In this document: piece after piece, positions 15,571-23,396 of the stretch | How positions within the stretch are numbered: position 1 is the stretch's first letter | How the letters are laid out: each line of letters begins with the position of its first letter | Source: UBA11540 sp045531755 | Lineage (GTDB): Bacteria; Bacillota; Clostridia; Oscillospirales; Ruminococcaceae | Direction of reading: 5' to 3' | Length of the DNA stretch: 43,691 bases | Assembly (NCBI GenBank): GCA_045531755.1 | Contig: JAZSEP010000046.1 | Coordinates: 1 to 43,691 of the forward strand | Translations under genes and position numbers: made by a program | The notes under the pieces: model-generated | What the model was told of the DNA's origin: nothing | Databases searched by the model: none | Seen by the model: the letters and a program-made list of their open reading frames with translations, nothing else

Positions 15571-17586
15571 TCATTCCATAAGTCCTGCCATCTGTGAATC
15601 GTCGATAACAACGTCATCGGCTGCGTTAAAACCAAAGTACTGATCAAAAACAGCTTTAGCCACGGGAGCTGCCGTGTATCCCTGATATCCGTTTTCTATA
15701 ATTACCGCAACTGCAATTTCCGGGTCGTCTGCAGGTGCATAGGCAATAAATACAGCGTCGCAGGTTCCGTCGCCGTTCTCGGGCGTACCTGTTTTACAAG
15801 CCACCTTCACGGGATAATATGCAAACTGCGCGCGTCCCGTACCCGTAGCAGAAGCCTCCACCATACCTGCCTTTATCGCGTCGAAGACCGACTCGTCTGC
15901 ATCAACCCTTGAAGCAACCTTCAAAGGTGTTTCGAATTCGACGGCGGTGGTGTCATAGCTTGTGAGCTTTTGTATAATGTGTGCGGACATTCGCTCTCCG
16001 TTGTTTGCAAGCGTTGCCGTGTACATAGCAAGCTGAAGGGGAGAAAACTGGCTGTCGGATTGACCGATAGCCGCCTGAAGAATGTCGCCTGCCTGCCACT
16101 TTCCTCCGAGTGCCTCACGGGTTTCGGGTGACGCCATTCTGCCCGTATTCTCGGAAAGCTCAAGCCCTGTTGCTTTGCCGAGTCCGAATTGTAAAGCGAA
16201 ATCGGCAAGCCTGTCAATTCCTGCGCGAAGTCCCGTTTCAAAGAAATAAACGTTGCAGGAAACCGACAAAGCGCGCGAAAGATTTATGTTGCCGTGATGG
16301 TACATACAGGTTGGCTGATAATCGGAAAAATGTGTATACACGTGGCCACAGTAGATATAGTCCTTGCTTTCAACCAAATCTGCAGTCAAAGCTGCCACCG
16401 CTGTGACAGGCTTGAAGCAGGAGCCGGGGGCGTATAAACCGCTGAAGGCTCTGTTGTATAAAGGATGGAGAGGGTCGTTTGCATAGCTTGAGTAGTTTGA
16501 ATAATACTGTGAAAGGTCATAGGTGGGATAGTTTGCAGCAGCGAGAAGCTCTCCTGTCTTCACCTTCACGGCTACGGCAGTAGCACCCTCCGCCTCGTAT
16601 CCATAGGTTTTCGCCTTTCTTCTGACCTCTTCAACGGTGTCTGCAAGCGAATTCTGCATAACGCGTTGCAGCTTGGAATCAATTGTCAGGAAAACGGAAT
16701 TTCCGGCGATAGGCTCAACAACGTCCTCAACACCCAAAATGTTGCCGGCACTGTCGAGGGTTATCTCTCGTGTTCCTGCGGTTCCGCGGAGCTCGGCTTC
16801 GAGCAGAGCTTCGATGCCGAACTGTCCGATATAATCGTTCATCTTGTATCCAAGTTCCTTGTATTCAAGATACTTTTCGGAGCTCATGGCACCTGTTATT
16901 CCAATGATACTCGAGGCAAGGTCGCCTGCGATATACTCGCGAACAGGCGCCTCTTCTATATAAACGTTACCGTATAATGCGTTGTTTTCCTCAATAACGA
17001 GAGCGGTGCTGTAGGAAATGTCCTTTGCAAACGTATATGGGGAGGTGAGGGAATAGCCCTCATAGGACATCTTGTATCTGACACCAGCAATGGTTCTCGC
17101 TTGCTCGGGAGTGTACTCCTCGAGATTGTATAGGTCAATAAGCCAATCCATACAGTTTTGTGCTGTGGCGTGAGGCTGAAGCTCCAAAAAGGTCTTCAGA
17201 TAAGCCACAGAAGAACCGTCAGAGGTAAATTCAAAGGGCTGAGCTTTTGTGATTTCAAGCCCGTCAATCCACTCTTCACCGGTTTGCGCAAGGAGATTGG
17301 TCATGTTCAGGATAACTTCATTGAGCTCGGAATTGTCGATATATGCCTTGTCAAATATGACGTTATAGCTTGTCCTGTTTGAAACAAGCTTAACACCGTT
17401 TCTGTCATATATTTCTCCCCGTGTCGGAGCGACGGAAACCGTTCTTACGTAAGAGGCTCCTGCAAGGCTTCTATAGTTTTCGCTGTCGGTAATCTGTATC
17501 TGAAAAAGTCGTACTCCGCATATACAGAAAATCAGCGAAAATATCGTGATAATAACAGCAGTACGGGAATTGAGCTTTTTGTTCAA
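15571..17586 (-). CDS. mrdA: Penicillin-binding protein 2, elongasome transpeptidase
   Basis: A class B PBP that cross-links peptidoglycan during cylindrical elongation with the Mre proteins and RodA. The 671-residue protein has one N-terminal membrane helix (about 11-29), a dimerisation/pedestal domain starting near 55 (A-P-T-R-G-E-I-Y-D-R-N-G), and a transpeptidase domain with the nucleophile in S-C-F-K (S389-K392), the second motif S-C-N (443-445) and K-T-G (598-600). The Cys after the active Ser replaces the more usual Thr. The start is TTG 17586 with AAAGGGGTGATC before it. It lies 13 bases after mreD and 9 before minD. rodA, the usual glycosyltransferase partner, is absent from the block. 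Confidence 0.93.
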   Translation of the reverse strand: MNKKLNSRTAVIITIFSLIFCICGVRLFQIQITDSENYRSLAGASYVRTVSVAPTRGEIYDRNGVKLVSNRTSYNVIFDKAYIDNSELNEVILNMTNLLAQTGEEWIDGLEITKAQPFEFTSDGSSVAYLKTFLELQPHATAQNCMDWLIDLYNLEEYTPEQARTIAGVRYKMSYEGYSLTSPYTFAKDISYSTALVIEENNALYGNVYIEEAPVREYIAGDLASSIIGITGAMSSEKYLEYKELGYKMNDYIGQFGIEALLEAELRGTAGTREITLDSAGNILGVEDVVEPIAGNSVFLTIDSKLQRVMQNSLADTVEEVRRKAKTYGYEAEGATAVAVKVKTGELLAAANYPTYDLSQYYSNYSSYANDPLHPLYNRAFSGLYAPGSCFKPVTAVAALTADLVESKDYIYCGHVYTHFSDYQPTCMYHHGNINLSRALSVSCNVYFFETGLRAGIDRLADFALQFGLGKATGLELSENTGRMASPETREALGGKWQAGDILQAAIGQSDSQFSPLQLAMYTATLANNGERMSAHIIQKLTSYDTTAVEFETPLKVASRVDADESVFDAIKAGMVEASATGTGRAQFAYYPVKVACKTGTPENGDGTCDAVFIAYAPADDPEIAVAVIIENGYQGYTAAPVAKAVFDQYFGFNAADDVVIDDSQMAGLME

Positions 17587-17599
17587 CAGATCACCCCTT

Positions 17600-18118
17600 T
17601 CAAATTTCTTCGGGTTTAATTCTTTCTATCGTTTTAACTATGTAGTAAACTGCGGGTGAAATCGCGGTTGTATAGGCTATCATCGGAAGGTGCTTTGTCA
17701 AAAACACCCGACCGTATTCTTCATAACCCTGTATCGCATAGGCAAAGAGGAATTCCATAGAGAGCACGACAAACGAAGATACAAAGACCAATGCCAAGCA
17801 GTTGAACCACTCGTTTCTCAGAAGGAATCTCAACAGAAGCCCCGTAGCAACACCTAAAGCGAGGCAGAGAATACCGTATGCGCCAAAGGGCGATTCTCCT
17901 GACATATCCCACAAAAGACCGCAAGCCATAGCCGCAAATCCGCCTGCCCATTCGCCCTCAAACATTGCAATGCTGATGGCGAGAGGAAGAAGTAACACGG
18001 GCTTAACACCCAATATTTCAAGAAATGATGGGGTGGATTGCAGAGTGAAAAGAAGGAGCATAAAAAGGCTCAGAACAACCCACTTAAGAATTCGTTTGTT
18101 TCTCGTCGTTTGGTCCAT
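17600..18118 (-). CDS. mreD: Rod shape-determining membrane protein MreD
   Basis: A 172-residue integral membrane protein with about five hydrophobic segments (for example residues 11-30, 35-52, 75-98, 105-125 and 140-160). MreD is the small polytopic component of the elongasome that binds MreC. Sequence conservation in the family is low, so the call rests on size, topology, the weak P-x-L-P-L-A motif region and its position between mreC and PBP2. Translation starts one base after the mreC stop, with GGAGG supplied by the end of mreC. Confidence 0.9.
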   Translation of the reverse strand: MDQTTRNKRILKWVVLSLFMLLLFTLQSTPSFLEILGVKPVLLLPLAISIAMFEGEWAGGFAAMACGLLWDMSGESPFGAYGILCLALGVATGLLLRFLLRNEWFNCLALVFVSSFVVLSMEFLFAYAIQGYEEYGRVFLTKHLPMIAYTTAISPAVYYIVKTIERIKPEEI

Positions 18119-18119
18119 A

Positions 18120-18986
18120 TCACTTACCTCCGCTCTGAGAGGGAAGCTCTCCTTGACCGAGGAAGGATTTTATTACAACCACGTTTTTGATATGCCTGAT
18201 GTCAGCGCACGGCTTGACAATGGCATTCATAGAAAGACCGTTGGAATCAAGAACCAAAGAATCAATGGTTCCTATTATAATTCCCTTTGGGAAAACACCG
18301 CCGTTTCCCGAGGTCACGACAAATCCGTCCGCCTTCGCGTCGGTGTCACGGCTGAGCATAGTCAGCAGCGTGCATCCGTCCTCGGCGTTTGCAACGGTGT
18401 TTTTAATTATTCCAACGTCGCCCGTTTCGGAAACGACAGCACCAACCTGAATGGAGGGGTCGAGAATTGTGGATACCTTTGCGGAGATGGCGTTAACCTG
18501 TGAAACGATGCCCACAAGACCGTCTTTTGAAATAACTACGTCATCTGCTTCAATGCCGTGAATAGAGCCTTTGTCTATCGTAAAGGTTCCAAAGCTGTCA
18601 AGAGGGTCGTTGCCGATGACCGATGCTGCTTCAAGCTCAAATTCGGGATTAACTCCTTTAATCTGCAGATAGTCCTTGAGCTGTTCGTTTTCAAGCCTGT
18701 AGGAGTCCATATCAACAAGCTGTTGTTTAAGAGCTGCTATCTGCTCGCGAAGCTCCTCGTTTTCGGCATAGACCTTGTTTATCTGTACGTATTTTTTGAA
18801 AAAGCTGCCCACAGATTCGGAAATATATGCGGAGGCCGAACGAATAGGGGTTACGATAAAATCAAGGCTTGTTTCGATAAAATTAGAAGCGTTTTCGTTG
18901 GTGATGGCATAAAGGATGAAGCCTGCCAGCACAGCGCATACGCAGACTAAAACCTTAAATCTCACACTTGAAAAGAAATCCTTCAT
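18120..18986 (-). CDS. mreC: Rod shape-determining protein MreC
   Basis: A 288-residue bitopic protein: one N-terminal membrane helix (about 10-27), a coiled coil (about residues 65-105, with L-R-E-Q-I-A-A-L-K-Q-Q) and a C-terminal extracellular double beta-barrel domain containing V-I-G-N-D-P, G-S-I-H-G-I and D-G-L-V-G-I-V. MreC forms filaments that scaffold and activate PBP2 in the elongasome. The length is normal. Its ribosome binding site GAGGAA follows directly after the U-tract of the hairpin at 18998-19032, so its expression probably depends on read-through from mreB. The stop nearly touches the mreD start. Confidence 0.95.
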   Translation of the reverse strand: MKDFFSSVRFKVLVCVCAVLAGFILYAITNENASNFIETSLDFIVTPIRSASAYISESVGSFFKKYVQINKVYAENEELREQIAALKQQLVDMDSYRLENEQLKDYLQIKGVNPEFELEAASVIGNDPLDSFGTFTIDKGSIHGIEADDVVISKDGLVGIVSQVNAISAKVSTILDPSIQVGAVVSETGDVGIIKNTVANAEDGCTLLTMLSRDTDAKADGFVVTSGNGGVFPKGIIIGTIDSLVLDSNGLSMNAIVKPCADIRHIKNVVVIKSFLGQGELPSQSGGK

Positions 18987-18997
18987 ACCAATTCCTC

Positions 18998-19032
18998 AAA
19001 AAATCGGGCGGGCATAGTTATATGCCTGCCCG
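18998..19032 (-). terminator. Intercistronic terminator/attenuator between mreB and mreC
   Basis: On the minus strand an 11-base stem forms between 19032-19022 (CGGGCAGGCAT) and 19015-19005 (ATGCCCGCCCG), with a single A-C mismatch and a six-base loop. It is followed after one A by six T residues (19003-18998). It starts five bases after the mreB stop and ends just before the mreC ribosome binding site. Confidence 0.85.
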
Positions 19033-19036
19033 AAGC

Positions 19037-20047
19037 TTAATCTCTTTCAGTTTCAACGAGCAGATTGCGCAGAGCAACCGCATCGTCAAGGGTTTTTCCT
19101 GTTCCCTCAGCAACACAGTCGAGGGGATTTTCGGCAATATAAACGGTCATACCGGTCTCTTTTGAAATGAGTGTATCGAGCCCCTTCAAAAGTGCGCCGC
19201 CGCCTGTGAGTGTGATTCCGTGGTCGATGATGTCGGCAGACAGCTCGGGCGGAATCTTTTCAAGAGTCGTTTTGATGGCATCGAGCACACTGCAAACAGG
19301 CTCCCAAAGAGCTTCGCGTATTTCGGTAGGTGTAACCGTAATGTTCTGAGGAAGACTGTCAACGAGGTTTCTGCCGCTGATATTCATAGGCTCTTCACCT
19401 TCATATTCGTATGCAGAACCGATGGTAATCTTTATGTCCTCGGCGGTTCTCTCGCCGATGAGAAGATTGTACTTTTTCTTTATGTAAGCGATGATGGAAG
19501 CGTCAAACTGGTCGCCGCCGATTCGCACGCTCTTTGCCGCAACGATTCCTCCAAGAGAGATAACCGCGACCTCGCTTGTTCCGCCGCCGATGTCAACAAC
19601 CATATTTCCCGTAGGCTCAGCAACGGGAAGTCCTGCGCCGATAGCCGCCGCCATAGGCTCTTCGATGATAGCAACCTGCTTGGCACCTGCTTTGATAGCC
19701 GCCGCCTTAACAGCTCGTCTTTCAACCGCAGTAACTCCCGAGGGAATGCAGATAACAACTCTCGGCTTTGTGAAAAAGCGTTTGTTGAAGATTTTCTTTA
19801 TGAAGATGGAGAGCATGCTTGCAGTAACGTCAAAGTCAGCGATAACGCCGTCCTTAAGAGGTCTAACCGCAACGATAGAACCGGGAGTTCTTCCCACAAC
19901 CTCTTTAGCCTCGTTGCCGACGTACTTAACGGTATCGGTACGGGTGTCAACAGCGACAACAGATGGCTCTCTGAGAATGATGCCCTTTCCCTTCATATAA
20001 ATGAGTGTGTTGGCAGTGCCAAGATCTATTCCAATGTCACGCGACAT
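19037..20047 (-). CDS. mreB: Rod shape-determining actin homologue MreB
   Basis: MreB forms membrane-bound actin-like filaments that orient the lateral wall synthesis machinery. The 336-residue protein starts MSRDIGIDLGTANTLIY with the phosphate-1 motif G-I-D-L-G-T-A-N-T, has phosphate-2 V-D-I-G-G-G-T-S-E and the adenosine motif L-T-G-G-G-A-L-L-K-G-L. The ATG at 20047 with GAAGGAGAGATT is preferred over an upstream in-frame ATG at 20077, which lacks a ribosome binding site and would add ten non-conserved residues. The promoter at 20086-20113 makes it the first gene of the mre block, and a strong hairpin follows it. radC, often between maf and mreB, is absent. Confidence 0.97.
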   Translation of the reverse strand: MSRDIGIDLGTANTLIYMKGKGIILREPSVVAVDTRTDTVKYVGNEAKEVVGRTPGSIVAVRPLKDGVIADFDVTASMLSIFIKKIFNKRFFTKPRVVICIPSGVTAVERRAVKAAAIKAGAKQVAIIEEPMAAAIGAGLPVAEPTGNMVVDIGGGTSEVAVISLGGIVAAKSVRIGGDQFDASIIAYIKKKYNLLIGERTAEDIKITIGSAYEYEGEEPMNISGRNLVDSLPQNITVTPTEIREALWEPVCSVLDAIKTTLEKIPPELSADIIDHGITLTGGGALLKGLDTLISKETGMTVYIAENPLDCVAEGTGKTLDDAVALRNLLVETERD

Positions 20048-20085
20048 AGTAATCTCTCCTTCAAATGTAAAATGCATATACTATA

Positions 20086-20113
20086 ATTGTATATTAATTG
20101 AGAAAAAATTCAA
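20086..20113 (-). promoter_or_regulatory. Promoter of the mreB block
   Basis: On the minus strand TTGAAT (20108-20113) and TACAAT (20086-20091) with a 16-base spacer, in the 75-base gap between maf and mreB. Confidence 0.6.
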
Positions 20114-20122
20114 TACTTTTTT

Positions 20123-20689
20123 CTAAATTTTATCTGCCAAAATCTTCTTTAATTCTCTATATAACCTGTTAAGAGGCAAACCTACTACATTAAAGTAGTC
20201 TCCGTCGATTTTTTCGACGAATTTTGCGGCACCGCCCTGAATTCCGTAAGCGCCTGCTTTGTCATAAGGTTCACCGGACTGAACGTACCCGCGAATTTCG
20301 TCGTTTGAAAGCTCGGAAAAATATACCTTCGTAGCTTCGGTGAAGGCGACCGTGGTGTCGGGAGCAATAATGCAGACTCCCGTATAAACGGTGTGAACGG
20401 TCCCCGAAAGCTTTTTGAGCATACGAAAAGCATCAAGATAATCCTTTGGCTTTCCCATTATTTCACCGTCACACACTACGATGGTGTCACAGCCTATAGT
20501 GATGTCGGCGCCCGTTTCCTGCGCAGTGGCGCAAGCCTTTTGCGAGGCAAGAAACTCCGCCGCTTTAACGTAGCTTATCTGCGCAGGCAGAAACTCGCTT
20601 ATATCAGCAGGGTGTATCTCGAAATCGGGAAGGATTTTTTTGAGAAGCTCCTGTCGCCTTGGTGATTTTGATGCAAGTACAATGCGCAT
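20123..20689 (-). CDS. maf: Maf-family nucleotide pyrophosphatase
   Basis: Maf proteins hydrolyse non-canonical or pyrimidine nucleoside triphosphates to monophosphates; overexpression blocks septation in Bacillus. The 188-residue protein has the N-terminal S-K-S-P-R-R loop (M-R-I-V-L-A-S-K-S-P-R-R), the conserved D-T-I-V segment (I-G-C-D-T-I-V) with G-K-P-K-D, and the C-terminal Y-G-I-Q-G. The start is ATG 20689 behind GGAGGAAAT; the in-frame ATG at 20707 overlaps the DUF4321 stop and is not used. It is the last gene of the ispDF-to-maf operon, next to the mreB promoter. Confidence 0.95.
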   Translation of the reverse strand: MRIVLASKSPRRQELLKKILPDFEIHPADISEFLPAQISYVKAAEFLASQKACATAQETGADITIGCDTIVVCDGEIMGKPKDYLDAFRMLKKLSGTVHTVYTGVCIIAPDTTVAFTEATKVYFSELSNDEIRGYVQSGEPYDKAGAYGIQGGAAKFVEKIDGDYFNVVGLPLNRLYRELKKILADKI

Positions 20690-20703
20690 ATTTCCTCCAA
20701 AAA

Positions 20704-20973
20704 TCAAAGACCTCTTGCTATTGGCTTGTAAATAAGCAAAGCGATGGCAATAAACAATATTTGTGCGATGTTTATAGAAATACCAAGTCCAAAGGTCAGG
20801 GTTATAACGTACAGGTTGAGAACCAGAGGATTATCAGGGCTTATTCCAAAGGAAATGCCGTAAGAAAGCCACGAAAGGCCCGAAACACCGCTAAACAAAT
20901 CGCCAACGACAGAGCCGAGTACGATTGCAGCAATAACAAGCAGAGCAAAGACAAGATTTCTTTTAAACTTCAT
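20704..20973 (-). CDS. DUF4321 small membrane protein
   Basis: An 89-residue protein with two hydrophobic segments (about residues 7-25 and 52-78), matching what I know as DUF4321, a small membrane protein found between housekeeping genes in Clostridia and often near maf/mreB. Its function is unknown. The ATG at 20973 has AAAGGA about nine bases upstream; the ATG at 20982 would directly abut the ribosome binding site. It lies between the U32 protein and maf in one operon. Confidence 0.8.
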   Translation of the reverse strand: MKFKRNLVFALLVIAAIVLGSVVGDLFSGVSGLSWLSYGISFGISPDNPLVLNLYVITLTFGLGISINIAQILFIAIALLIYKPIARGL

Positions 20974-20986
20974 TTGTAACATCCTT

Positions 20987-23050
20987 TCATATACTGCCTC
21001 TGTAGTAAAGACCGCGCGTTATGTCATCGCGCACAGAAAACTTTTGCGAATAGTCCTCTATAACGCTTTCAATTTCCTTTCGACCTTCTACAGTAAAATA
21101 CAGCACTATAAAATCACAGCCCGAAATATCACCGAGCCTGTCTGCGAGATACAAAGGCTGACAGTTTAAGATTTCGGAGCAACCGTTTGAACACACAACC
21201 GGAAATTTCTTTCCCATTCTGTCGGTAATAAAACGGTTTTTGTCACACTTCGAGCAGCCCATGGTGTTTGCAGCAGGGCAGTTTACGGTGAGCATAAGCG
21301 GAAGACGTCCGTATGCGATAATTCCCATGGGGATGACAGGGGAAAGTGCGGCAATCTTTTTCAAGGTGAGCTCAAAGGAAACGACAGCCTCTTTCAAGCC
21401 AAGCTTTGCATAGCTTTCAAGTGAAAGGGAGTTTGAAACGTTAAGTCCAAAACCGCCTATAGCAGAAATATCTGCTTTTTTGCACAGCAAAAGGTCGCCG
21501 ATGTTTGAGATAACAGCCTTTGTACATCCCATCTTTTTGACAGTACAGAGCCTTTTGAAGATAGCGTCTTCGTTTGAAAACTTTCCTCTCGGAAGCTCAC
21601 AAGCAAGCCTGTCACCGTACTGTTCAATCTCCTTTTCGGAAATTTCGCTGATAGGCAGGATTATCAGTTCTGCAATATGCAAAGCGCTGTCGGGAATGTC
21701 AGATGCTTTACGAAAACGCATATACAGCTTTTGGTTTGAAACTGCTTTACGAGCAGAAATCTGCGTAGAAACGTTGTCGGCAAACTTTATGGGAATAATA
21801 TCAGAACGCTTATCAGAGAGCCTTTGCAGAGCCTCCCTGCGCAGTTCGTTTATAGCAGAAACAGGAATAAACATTCCGTCAGGATTTTCAAAGGTAAATT
21901 CATTCACAAAAAACGGCGTTCCGCCTGTTTTGGAGAGGTTTTTCAAGGCACCGTCCCTGTCGGTCGGCAGATTCTTTGCAGGCTCTGCCTGACAGCTTTC
22001 ACAGCCTACAGCGTTGACTCCGTCGGTGACGGTAAGCTGTGCTTTACCTGCTGAAAGGGAAAACACCATATCAACAGCAACACAACGACGCCCGTTTTTG
22101 TATAGATTTGAAAGGGAAGAAAGCACCTTGCCGTCGGCAGCAACAACGTCCTGCTTTTGACGGATGCCAAACATATCCCTGCCTTTTTTACCGACGTAGT
22201 ATCCGTCGGTAAATCCGCTTCGTGAAAATATGCTTGAAAGCTTTTCGGAAATATCGGCAGAGATTTTTCCGTTGTCAAGCGATTCTCTGCAGGCAGTAAC
22301 AGCCGCCGCAACGTATTCGGGGCGCTTCATTCTGCCTTCAATCTTGAAGGACGAAACGCCGATATTTTCAAGCTCGCGCAATCTGTCAGCAATGGAAAGG
22401 TCTTTCAGCGAAAGGTCATACCTGTCACGCGAATTGCCGGCAGAGTGGGGGAGTCGGCACGGCTGTGCGCACAGACCTCTGTTTCCGCTTCGCTGTCCTA
22501 TCATAGCGCTCATATAGCATTGACCCGAAACACACATACACAAAGCACCGTGCACAAAAACCTCTGTTTCTATGTCGGCATTTTTTGTGATATTCAAAAT
22601 CTGTTCACGACTGAGCTCTCTCGAAAGAACGACACGCTCAAAGCCCATTTCCTTCAGCTGTAATGCTCCCGAAAGGGTATGTACGGACATCTGAGTGGAC
22701 GCGTGGAGAGGCATATCGGGGCAACAGGCTTTAACTATTTCATAAACCGCCAAGTCCTGAATTATAAGCGCATCAACACCGGCTTCACAAGCGTGCCTTA
22801 AGGCGATTTTCAGTTCGTCAATTTCATTGTCATAGACGATGGTGTTAACGGTTTGATACACCTTGACGTCGTGAAGATGACAGTATTTTACCGCGTTTAT
22901 AAACTCTTCCTCGGAAAAGTTGGTTGCATTTTTGCGCGCATTGAAATCACGGCTCCCAAAATACACCGCATCGGCACCGCAGCCTACCGCCGCATAAACC
23001 GATTCAATGCTTCCTGCAGGAGCCAGAATTTCTCCTCTTGTTTTAGGCAT
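20987..23050 (-). CDS. U32 family protein with C-terminal extension, RlhA/TrhP-like
   Basis: A 687-residue member of peptidase family U32. The N-terminal TIM-barrel-like part (1-300) carries L-A-P-A-G-S, A-D-A-V-Y-F-G, H-G-A-L-C-M-C-x-S-G-Q-C-Y-M-S and N-R-G-L-C-A-Q-P-C-R, whose Cys residues are the family signature. The long C-terminal part resembles the DUF3656 extension of E. coli RlhA (YdcP). U32 proteins of this kind support hydroxylation of 23S rRNA (RlhA) or tRNA uridine-34 (TrhP/YegQ), acting with prephenate and an iron-sulphur cluster, rather than the collagenase activity originally assigned. Two further Cys groups (C-S-K-C-D and a later C-S-N-G-C) support metal or cluster binding. 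It starts two bases after the zapA stop. Confidence 0.85.
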   Translation of the reverse strand: MPKTRGEILAPAGSIESVYAAVGCGADAVYFGSRDFNARKNATNFSEEEFINAVKYCHLHDVKVYQTVNTIVYDNEIDELKIALRHACEAGVDALIIQDLAVYEIVKACCPDMPLHASTQMSVHTLSGALQLKEMGFERVVLSRELSREQILNITKNADIETEVFVHGALCMCVSGQCYMSAMIGQRSGNRGLCAQPCRLPHSAGNSRDRYDLSLKDLSIADRLRELENIGVSSFKIEGRMKRPEYVAAAVTACRESLDNGKISADISEKLSSIFSRSGFTDGYYVGKKGRDMFGIRQKQDVVAADGKVLSSLSNLYKNGRRCVAVDMVFSLSAGKAQLTVTDGVNAVGCESCQAEPAKNLPTDRDGALKNLSKTGGTPFFVNEFTFENPDGMFIPVSAINELRREALQRLSDKRSDIIPIKFADNVSTQISARKAVSNQKLYMRFRKASDIPDSALHIAELIILPISEISEKEIEQYGDRLACELPRGKFSNEDAIFKRLCTVKKMGCTKAVISNIGDLLLCKKADISAIGGFGLNVSNSLSLESYAKLGLKEAVVSFELTLKKIAALSPVIPMGIIAYGRLPLMLTVNCPAANTMGCSKCDKNRFITDRMGKKFPVVCSNGCSEILNCQPLYLADRLGDISGCDFIVLYFTVEGRKEIESVIEDYSQKFSVRDDITRGLYYRGSI

Positions 23051-23051
23051 A

Positions 23052-23378
23052 CTATCTGTCCTGAAGCTGTTTTCTCAAGCGTTCTATCTCTCGGTTTGCC
23101 TCGTCAAGCTTAATGGTAAGCTGTGTAGACTCCTCAAGATAGCTCTTTATCTGACCTCTGAAGTTGTCTGCAATAGCGTTGGCCTTGTTAGCGTCGTCGA
23201 GATAGCTGAGTGCGCAAAGGATGAGTGCAGTTGTCATGGTGATGGTGCTGTTAGACTCCATCATTTCCCTCATCTGTGCGTCCAGACGGTAGCCGAGTTT
23301 CGTGGTATAGCTCGGATTTTCGTCTGTCATTACATAGTAGTCGCTGCCTGCAATGTTGATTCTTACTCTGTTTGCCAT
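23052..23378 (-). CDS. zapA: Cell division protein ZapA
   Basis: ZapA cross-links FtsZ filaments at midcell. The 108-residue protein has the globular head (M-A-N-R-V-R-I-N-I-A-G to about 50, with the conserved I-x-I-x-G-x-x-Y start) and a long C-terminal coiled coil (about 60-107) ending in a charged heptad pattern. ATG 23378 is preceded by GGAGGTTTCGATT. It is in an operon downstream of the asparaginase and directly before the U32 gene, an arrangement seen in other Clostridia. Confidence 0.93.
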   Translation of the reverse strand: MANRVRINIAGSDYYVMTDENPSYTTKLGYRLDAQMREMMESNSTITMTTALILCALSYLDDANKANAIADNFRGQIKSYLEESTQLTIKLDEANREIERLRKQLQDR

Positions 23379-23396
23379 AATCGAAACCTCCGAAAT

